Assembly (NCBI GenBank): GCA_910588865.1
Contig: CAJUSJ010000081.1
Span: forward strand, 1-18,286
DNA length: 18,286 bases
Source: an uncultured Lachnospiraceae bacterium
GTDB lineage: Bacteria; Bacillota; Clostridia; Lachnospirales; Lachnospiraceae
Direction: 5' to 3'
The notes below the pieces were generated by a model, which saw only the letters and a program-made list of their open reading frames with translations, was not told where the DNA came from and ran no database searches. Positions 13,619-18,286 of the stretch are shown in pieces (position 1 is the stretch's first letter; each line of letters begins with the position of its first letter). Position numbers and translations under genes: made by a program.

Positions 13619-15691
13619 TTACCGGAGATATTTCTCAAACCACCCTTCCAGCTCTTTCAGCCTGGTCATCCGGTTCTCCGGCTTTCCGCTTCTGGAAAGT
13701 TCATGGTTTTCCCCGTGGAACAGCACAAGCCTGGCGTCAGTGCCCTGGCGCTTCACGGCGGAGAACATCTGGATGGCATCTCCCATCCAGCAGCGGTAAT
13801 CCTCATCGGACTGGAGAAGCAGCAGAGGAGTTTTGGCATCCTTGGCTCCGCTCAGGGGGGACATGGACCACACCTTGGGGAAATCCTCCCAGGGATAGGC
13901 CCCCATCTGCAGGCGGTTGGCATAGTACCCGATATCCGTGTACAGGCATTTGGTCAGGTAGTTGGATATGGAGCGCTGGGATACCGCAGCGGCGTACCGG
14001 TCTGTGTGTCCCACGATCCAGTTGCACATGAAGCCTCCGTAGGAGCCGCCGCACACGCCCACCTTCTCCGGGTCAATGTCCGGATAATGGGCCAGGGCCT
14101 GGTCTGTGAATTCCAGAAGGTCTTCAAAGTCGTCTTTTCCAAAAACCTCCGTGATATCGGCAAAGGCCTCCCCTCTTCCGTCAGATCCCCTGGGGTTGCA
14201 GTAGATGACAAAATACCCGTCATTTGCCAGGCACTGATACTCATGGAAGAACACGGTTCCCGACGCGGTCTTGGGCCCGCCGTGGATCTCCAGAACTGCC
14301 GGATATTTCTTTCCCGGCTCATAGTCCCCGGGCTTGATCACATACCCCTCCATCTCGTAGCCGTTCTTGCTGTCATAGCGGAAAGACTCTGGATGGGATA
14401 CCTTGTGGTTTTCTAAATACTCGTCATTAAAGCCCGTCAGCTTCTCCTCCTCGCCGCTGTCAGGGCAGAGAGCGTACACTTCCGCCAGATGCTGTCCCCT
14501 CATGGCTGTCATGACGATCCTGCCGCCATTTACGTCAAAGCCCGTAACCGCCCCGGCTGCCTTTGTCACCTCTGTGACAGCGCCTTCCTGGTCCATGGCC
14601 ATGATCTTAGAGTCGCCCCACAGGGTCTGGACAAGGTAGAGCACATCTTTTTCCCGGCAGTAGACCGCGGAGCTTCCCCCGCCGAACTTCGCGTCGCTTC
14701 CCACGATATTTCCCACAGAAGCATCCTGGTAGGGCAGCTGTCTGGCGCTGCCGCCCTGTGCCAGGTCATAAATGTAATATCTGGGATGCTTTCCCACCCG
14801 CTCGTAGGTGGAAGCTGTGTAGAAGATCTTTCCGTCCCCCATAAAGCACACCTGGTTCACATCATACAGGTCTTCTTTTACAAGCTGTTTTTGCTTTCCT
14901 TCTTCTATATTATAGAGATACAGGCCGCAGGTCCGGGGCATGACGCTGTCGTATTCCGGGCCGCACCAGACCACCTTGGTTTTGTCCGGGGACACGTCAA
15001 ATGAGACAATGTCCAGGTATTTCTGGGAAACCCGGGTCATCTCCTCAGACACTTCATCAAAGAGATACAGGGCGCTTCTCTTTCGGCTGCGGATGCCCTT
15101 GCCGTTGAACCAGAAGGGGAGCTCCTCATAGATATAATAATCCTTGCCCTCTTCCGCCTCATAGCTGTCCTCCCCGGCAGATGTGCCTCCCCGGCACTCT
15201 CCGCCGCCTGCCGCCCCGGCGTCCTGTCCCCGGGCCTGTTGGCCAGCCGCTCCTTTGGAAGCCTTGCTGTCTTCCTGGTTCTCGTCCACCGTGGCCAGCA
15301 CAAGCCATTTATCCTTCAATTTCCTGAGCTTCTCTACCTTTACAGGGATACTCATGGCTTTCACGGCCTCGCCGCCTGTCAGGGAGAGCCTGTAGTACTC
15401 GGTCCTTTTCTTCGCCTCCTCCTTGTCCATGTCTCTTCCTGAGGCAAACAGGAGCGTTTCCCCGTCAAGCCACACCGGGGCCTTGGCCTCGCCTCTGGCG
15501 GCCAGAAGCTTATTTTCCTTTGTCTCCATGTTCACGGCCCAGATGCCGCTGTGATAGCGGTTCTCCTCTCTGTCCGCCTGATTCACCACATAGGAGGCCC
15601 ACTGTCCGTCAGGAGAAAAGGACACCTCTGACACAAATCGAAACTGAAACAAATCCTCCCGCGTTACGGGCTTTTTTTCTGTCTGTCCCAT
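13619..15691 (-). CDS. S9 family serine peptidase (acylaminoacyl/prolyl oligopeptidase-like), second of a tandem pair
   Basis: The 690-residue protein has an N-terminal beta-propeller (~1-430) and a C-terminal alpha/beta-hydrolase domain. The catalytic Ser550 sits in CGGSYGGFMCN, the acid is in SDEDYRC (629-635, probably Asp631), and the base is His663 in HGENHELSRSG. No signal peptide is seen, so it is probably cytoplasmic, cleaving short peptides. Start: the ATG at 15691 lies 10 bases after GGAGG and two bases after the upstream gene's stop; the in-frame GTG at 15697 is an alternative. Unusual is a low-complexity stretch rich in Gly, Ala, Gln and Ser (~136-182) inserted in the propeller, absent from its neighbour. 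Exopeptidase versus endopeptidase specificity is unknown. Confidence 0.9.
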   Translation of the reverse strand: MGQTEKKPVTREDLFQFRFVSEVSFSPDGQWASYVVNQADREENRYHSGIWAVNMETKENKLLAARGEAKAPVWLDGETLLFASGRDMDKEEAKKRTEYYRLSLTGGEAVKAMSIPVKVEKLRKLKDKWLVLATVDENQEDSKASKGAAGQQARGQDAGAAGGGECRGGTSAGEDSYEAEEGKDYYIYEELPFWFNGKGIRSRKRSALYLFDEVSEEMTRVSQKYLDIVSFDVSPDKTKVVWCGPEYDSVMPRTCGLYLYNIEEGKQKQLVKEDLYDVNQVCFMGDGKIFYTASTYERVGKHPRYYIYDLAQGGSARQLPYQDASVGNIVGSDAKFGGGSSAVYCREKDVLYLVQTLWGDSKIMAMDQEGAVTEVTKAAGAVTGFDVNGGRIVMTAMRGQHLAEVYALCPDSGEEEKLTGFNDEYLENHKVSHPESFRYDSKNGYEMEGYVIKPGDYEPGKKYPAVLEIHGGPKTASGTVFFHEYQCLANDGYFVIYCNPRGSDGRGEAFADITEVFGKDDFEDLLEFTDQALAHYPDIDPEKVGVCGGSYGGFMCNWIVGHTDRYAAAVSQRSISNYLTKCLYTDIGYYANRLQMGAYPWEDFPKVWSMSPLSGAKDAKTPLLLLQSDEDYRCWMGDAIQMFSAVKRQGTDARLVLFHGENHELSRSGKPENRMTRLKELEGWFEKYLR

Positions 15692-15693
15692 GA

Positions 15694-17658
15694 TCACTTC
15701 TCCTCCTTCCCCTCGGTCTCCGGTTTCAGATATTTGTCCATCCAGTTTAAGATCTCTCTCATGCGGACGATCCGGTTTCTCGGCCTTCCGGAGCGGGACA
15801 GCTCGTGGGTCTCACCTTTCACCATCAGCATCCGGGTATCCACTCCCAGCACCTTTAACGCGGCAAACATCTCCATGCCCTCCGCCACATTGCAGCGATA
15901 GTCCTCCTCAGAGTGGACAAAAAGGGTAGGGGTCTTGCAGTTTCCTATATATTTAATGGGAGAATGGAACCACAGCTTGTCCACATCCTCGCTGGCAAAG
16001 GCGGCCTGTTCATTTTTTGTAAATGTGTGGCCAATGTCGGACATGTACTCAAAGGAAATCCAGTTGGCGATGGACCGCTGGGAGGCCGCTGCCTTAAACC
16101 GGTCTGTGTGGCCGATGATCCAGTTGGTCATGAAGCCGCCGTAGGAGCCGCCTGTGACGCCCACCCTGTCCCGGTCGATATCCGGCTCATGGTCCAGGAC
16201 ATAGTCGGTAAATTCCATGAGATTGTCGTAATCCACGGTGCCGTATCTGCCGTTGATGTCCCCGAACTCGGTGCCGAAGCCGTCGGAACCTCTCGGGTTG
16301 GTGAAGAACACGAAATACCCCGCGTTTGCCCACATCTGCATCTCGTGGTGGAACACGGTGCCGAACACGGTCCGTGGGCCGCCGTGGATGTGGAAAATGG
16401 CCGGGTATTTTTTCCCTGGCTCATATCCAGCGGGAGTCATGACCCATCCGGTCAGGGAAAACCCGTCCTTTGCCGTAAAGCTGTACTCCTTTCTTGGACG
16501 CGCGTCCCACTGGCTCATGTCGTTAAAATGGGTGATCTGTTTTCCGTCCAGGTACAGCTCCGCTAAATTGTCTCCGTAAAGGCCGCAGACCACCTTATGG
16601 CCGTCCATGATGTCAAAGCTGTCGCAGGAGCCTCTGTCTGTGACCACAGCCTCCAGGGACCCATCCCGGCGGATGGCATACACATGGGCGCTGTCCCCTC
16701 TGGTGGTGACAAAATGGCAGATCCCGTCTCCTGTTTTCACGGTTCTCCCGCCGCCTAAGCGGGCATCGCTGCCGACGCTGCCGGAACCGCTGCTGTAGTC
16801 GTACTCTGCCAGCAGCTTCATCTCCCCGGTAGACAGGTTCATGGTGTAGAAATCCATGTACTTGCCGTTTCCGTGGGGATTGTCCAGGCCGGAGGCTACA
16901 ACCGCCTCTTCGTCTGCCCAGAAGCCGATCATCCCTGTTCTTCTTGTGTCCTTCTCAAGAAGACACTTATTTTCCCCTGTCTCCATATCGTAGAGATAGA
17001 TGCCGTCGTACAGGTTGTGGATATCTGTCCAGGGATATGCCTTGTACAATACCTTGCGGCCTCTCACCGAATAGCTGCTGACATCCGCGGTCTCCTCTGA
17101 TATGGGGGTCAGCTCTCCTGTGGAAACCTGATACAGATACAGGCGGCCGCGGATTCCGTTGGTAAATCCTTTTCCGTTGAACCAGAAGGGAATCTCATCC
17201 ACCACCTCATAGGCATCGTCCTTTCCCTGGACCCTCTTTTCCAGCTCCGCCGCGGCCATGATCAGATACCGGTCCTCATCCACCCGGTACATGCCAATGG
17301 CCTTTAACGGCACGGTAAACGCCTTCACCGCCTCCCCTCCCGCGGGAGAGATCTCATAGTAGGTGGTGGAAACCTCATCTTTCTTCTGGCTGTCCTTCTT
17401 GCCTTTCCCGCCTTCCCTGTCAGCGGGAAACAGAAGGGTTCCCTTGGCTGTCCACACATAGCTTTTCCCGTCACCGCCAGCGGTCAGCCGCGTTACCTTG
17501 TCTTTCACCTTGTCATAAAGGTAGAGATCACCTTTGTAATCATTATCCTTCAGATCCGCATGCTGTACCACAAAAGCCACGCTTTTTCCGTCTGGGGCAA
17601 ATGTGGGATTGCTGACAAACTGAAACCTGGTAAATGTTTCAATCTTTATAGGATTCAT
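15694..17658 (-). CDS. S9 family serine peptidase (acylaminoacyl/prolyl oligopeptidase-like), first of a tandem pair
   Basis: This 654-residue paralogue of the downstream peptidase has the same start logic (TRFQFVSNPTFAPDGKSVAF) in the beta-propeller. The C-terminal hydrolase triad is complete: Ser505 in TGGSYGGFMTN, Asp586 in HSEEDYRC and His618 in KGETHELSRSG. No signal peptide is apparent. AGAAAGG lies about six bases before the ATG; a TACAAT (17682-17677) could be its -10 but no -35 is evident. The two genes are separated by two bases and are surely co-transcribed. The order and similarity indicate local duplication with divergence. Substrates are probably short peptides supplied by the importer encoded downstream on the same strand (inference). 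Confidence 0.92.
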   Translation of the reverse strand: MNPIKIETFTRFQFVSNPTFAPDGKSVAFVVQHADLKDNDYKGDLYLYDKVKDKVTRLTAGGDGKSYVWTAKGTLLFPADREGGKGKKDSQKKDEVSTTYYEISPAGGEAVKAFTVPLKAIGMYRVDEDRYLIMAAAELEKRVQGKDDAYEVVDEIPFWFNGKGFTNGIRGRLYLYQVSTGELTPISEETADVSSYSVRGRKVLYKAYPWTDIHNLYDGIYLYDMETGENKCLLEKDTRRTGMIGFWADEEAVVASGLDNPHGNGKYMDFYTMNLSTGEMKLLAEYDYSSGSGSVGSDARLGGGRTVKTGDGICHFVTTRGDSAHVYAIRRDGSLEAVVTDRGSCDSFDIMDGHKVVCGLYGDNLAELYLDGKQITHFNDMSQWDARPRKEYSFTAKDGFSLTGWVMTPAGYEPGKKYPAIFHIHGGPRTVFGTVFHHEMQMWANAGYFVFFTNPRGSDGFGTEFGDINGRYGTVDYDNLMEFTDYVLDHEPDIDRDRVGVTGGSYGGFMTNWIIGHTDRFKAAASQRSIANWISFEYMSDIGHTFTKNEQAAFASEDVDKLWFHSPIKYIGNCKTPTLFVHSEEDYRCNVAEGMEMFAALKVLGVDTRMLMVKGETHELSRSGRPRNRIVRMREILNWMDKYLKPETEGKEEK

Positions 17659-17807
17659 CTTATACCTTTCTTGTACATTGTATTTAGGTTATTCAGAGGG
17701 GACGCCTATAAACCCTCACTCTTTGGAACGGATTAAACCATTTCCGCTCCGCATTTTTTCATTATAGCCAATCGGAAAAAGAAGTTCAATTCTTTTTATG
17801 GGAAAAC

Positions 17808-17837
17808 TTGAAATTTCTTTCATATCCTTGCTATAAT
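17808..17837 (+). promoter_or_regulatory. Promoter of the toxin-antitoxin pair
   Basis: TTGAAA (17808-17813), 18 bp, TATAAT (17832-17837), with a start near 17844. AAGTT and AACTT sequences flank the spacer region (17782-17809), a possible autoregulatory operator, since Phd/YefM antitoxins bind their own promoters. 17659-17807 holds no supportable gene. Confidence 0.65.
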
Positions 17838-17863
17838 TATGTACAAAGAAAGGGGTGAATACC

Positions 17864-18127
17864 ATGCCACTTATTATGCCTATTAAGGATCTACGCAATA
17901 CAACCGAGATTTCCAATATCGCGCACAAAAAACAGGAGCCTATTTTTATTACAAAAAATGGATACAGCGACTTGGTTATAATGAGCAGTGAATTATATGA
18001 TAAATTCGCGAGAATGAACCGGGTCGACCAAGCCATCTACGAATCCGAGCAGGAGATCGCGAACGGAGCGGAAGCAGTTGACGCGGATATTGTTTTTGCG
18101 GAATTGGAGAAAAAGCATTTTGGATAA
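17864..18127 (+). CDS. Type II toxin-antitoxin antitoxin, Phd/YefM family
   Basis: The 87-residue protein starts MPLIMPIKDLRNTTEISNIA. The 'PIKDLRN' start, the ITKNGYSDLVIMSSELYDKF segment and a charged C-terminal tail that would wrap the toxin are standard for Phd/YefM (PF02604), which binds DNA with its N-terminal half. I start it at the ATG at 17864, six bases after AAAGGGGTG; the GTG at 17855 lies in the ribosome binding site. Its stop overlaps the toxin's TTG start by eight bases, the usual coupling. The partner toxin is broken, so this antitoxin may be an orphan. Confidence 0.88.
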   Translation: MPLIMPIKDLRNTTEISNIAHKKQEPIFITKNGYSDLVIMSSELYDKFARMNRVDQAIYESEQEIANGAEAVDADIVFAELEKKHFG

Positions 18128-18286
18128 ATACAAGGTTAAAGTCAACCCCAAAGCAATACGCGAATTAGACAGTATTTACAAATATATCGCGAATGAGAAA
18201 TCAGCTCCTGAAAACGCGAGCTGTTTTAAGCCTAGACACCTTCCCACAGTCCCACCAAGAGCGTAACGAGGGCAGATAGGGAGGCA
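18120..18286 (+). pseudogene. RelE/ParE family toxin, broken by a deletion/frameshift and cut by the window edge
   Basis: From the TTG at 18120 the frame gives MDKYKVKVNPKAIRELDSIY and then YIANEKSAPENASCF, the normal N-terminus of a RelE/ParE mRNA interferase or gyrase-targeting toxin. It then runs out of frame to a TAA at 18264-18266 (48 residues, about half length). In the +1 frame from 18229 the conserved middle of the same protein resumes: SLDTFPQSHQERNEGR. So a block of roughly a dozen codons is missing and the frame is shifted at about 18222-18230. A further TAG at 18277-18279 stops the resumed frame where a Tyr is expected. No active toxin can be made from this copy. Confidence 0.8.

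Noticed and set aside
13703..14416. Plus-strand open frame of 237 codons and similar frames at 15913-16566 and 10383-11057
   Set aside because: These are complement shadows of the S9 peptidase and permease genes, caused by their codon bias; no independent start signals.
17716..18036. Minus-strand hydrophobic open frame of 106 codons
   Set aside because: It is antisense to the antitoxin and its promoter, without a ribosome binding site; a shadow of the antitoxin reading frame.
1..18286. CRISPR arrays, tRNA/rRNA genes, complete insertion sequences
   Set aside because: No regularly spaced repeats, no tRNA-like cloverleaf or rRNA sequence and no intact transposase were found; only the Rpn-type tail at the left edge relates to mobile DNA.

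Overview
The window looks like chromosomal DNA of a gut Clostridia, most likely Lachnospiraceae (Enterocloster/Lacrimispora/Hungatella-like). This is inferred from the YmfI-type reductase paired with a Zn-dependent phospholipase C domain protein, a cytidylate-kinase-like/GreA pair, BspA-type leucine-rich repeats joined to a cell-wall-binding repeat, an Rpn-type nuclease tail, strong AGGAGG ribosome binding sites and moderately GC-rich coding DNA with AT-rich promoters. No RNA gene of a standard class (tRNA, rRNA) and no CRISPR array was seen.

Layout. (1) 1-1207 is a degraded edge: the last codons of an Rpn/PD-(D/E)XK family protein, its terminator, and a decaying LRR/Ig-like/cell-wall-binding gene on the minus strand. 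(2) 1208-2801 (plus strand) is a two-gene operon, SDR reductase then phospholipase C-like protein, ended by a bidirectional terminator. (3) 2866-6691 (minus) holds M20 amidohydrolase, imidazolonepropionase-like amidohydrolase, cytidylate-kinase-like protein and greA. (4) 6692-7209 is a hairpin-rich intergenic region with the terminator of the next operon. (5) 7210-12929 (minus) is a complete dipeptide/oligopeptide ABC importer in the order binding protein, two permeases, two ATPases. (6) 12930-13618 carries its promoter, a compact structured leader and a hairpin plus U-tract just before the first gene, and farther upstream an AT-rich stretch and a large palindrome. (7) 13619-17658 (minus) is a tandem pair of paralogous S9 serine peptidases. 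(8) 17808-18286 (plus) is a type II toxin-antitoxin pair with an intact Phd/YefM antitoxin and a broken RelE/ParE toxin.

How it works together. Regions 3, 5 and 7 read as a peptide-scavenging neighbourhood: the importer brings in short peptides, the two S9 enzymes cut them, and the M20 and amidohydrolase enzymes hydrolyse modified or acylated amino-acid products. This is inference from families and gene order; the substrate is not visible in the sequence.

The most interesting unexplained element is the 5' leader of the importer operon: a good promoter (13121-13150) starts transcription almost exactly at a domain closed by TAGCC/GGCTA, followed by a long stem with a T-run about 30 nt before the binding-protein start codon. 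This is riboswitch/attenuator architecture, and I could not match it to a class by its conserved core.
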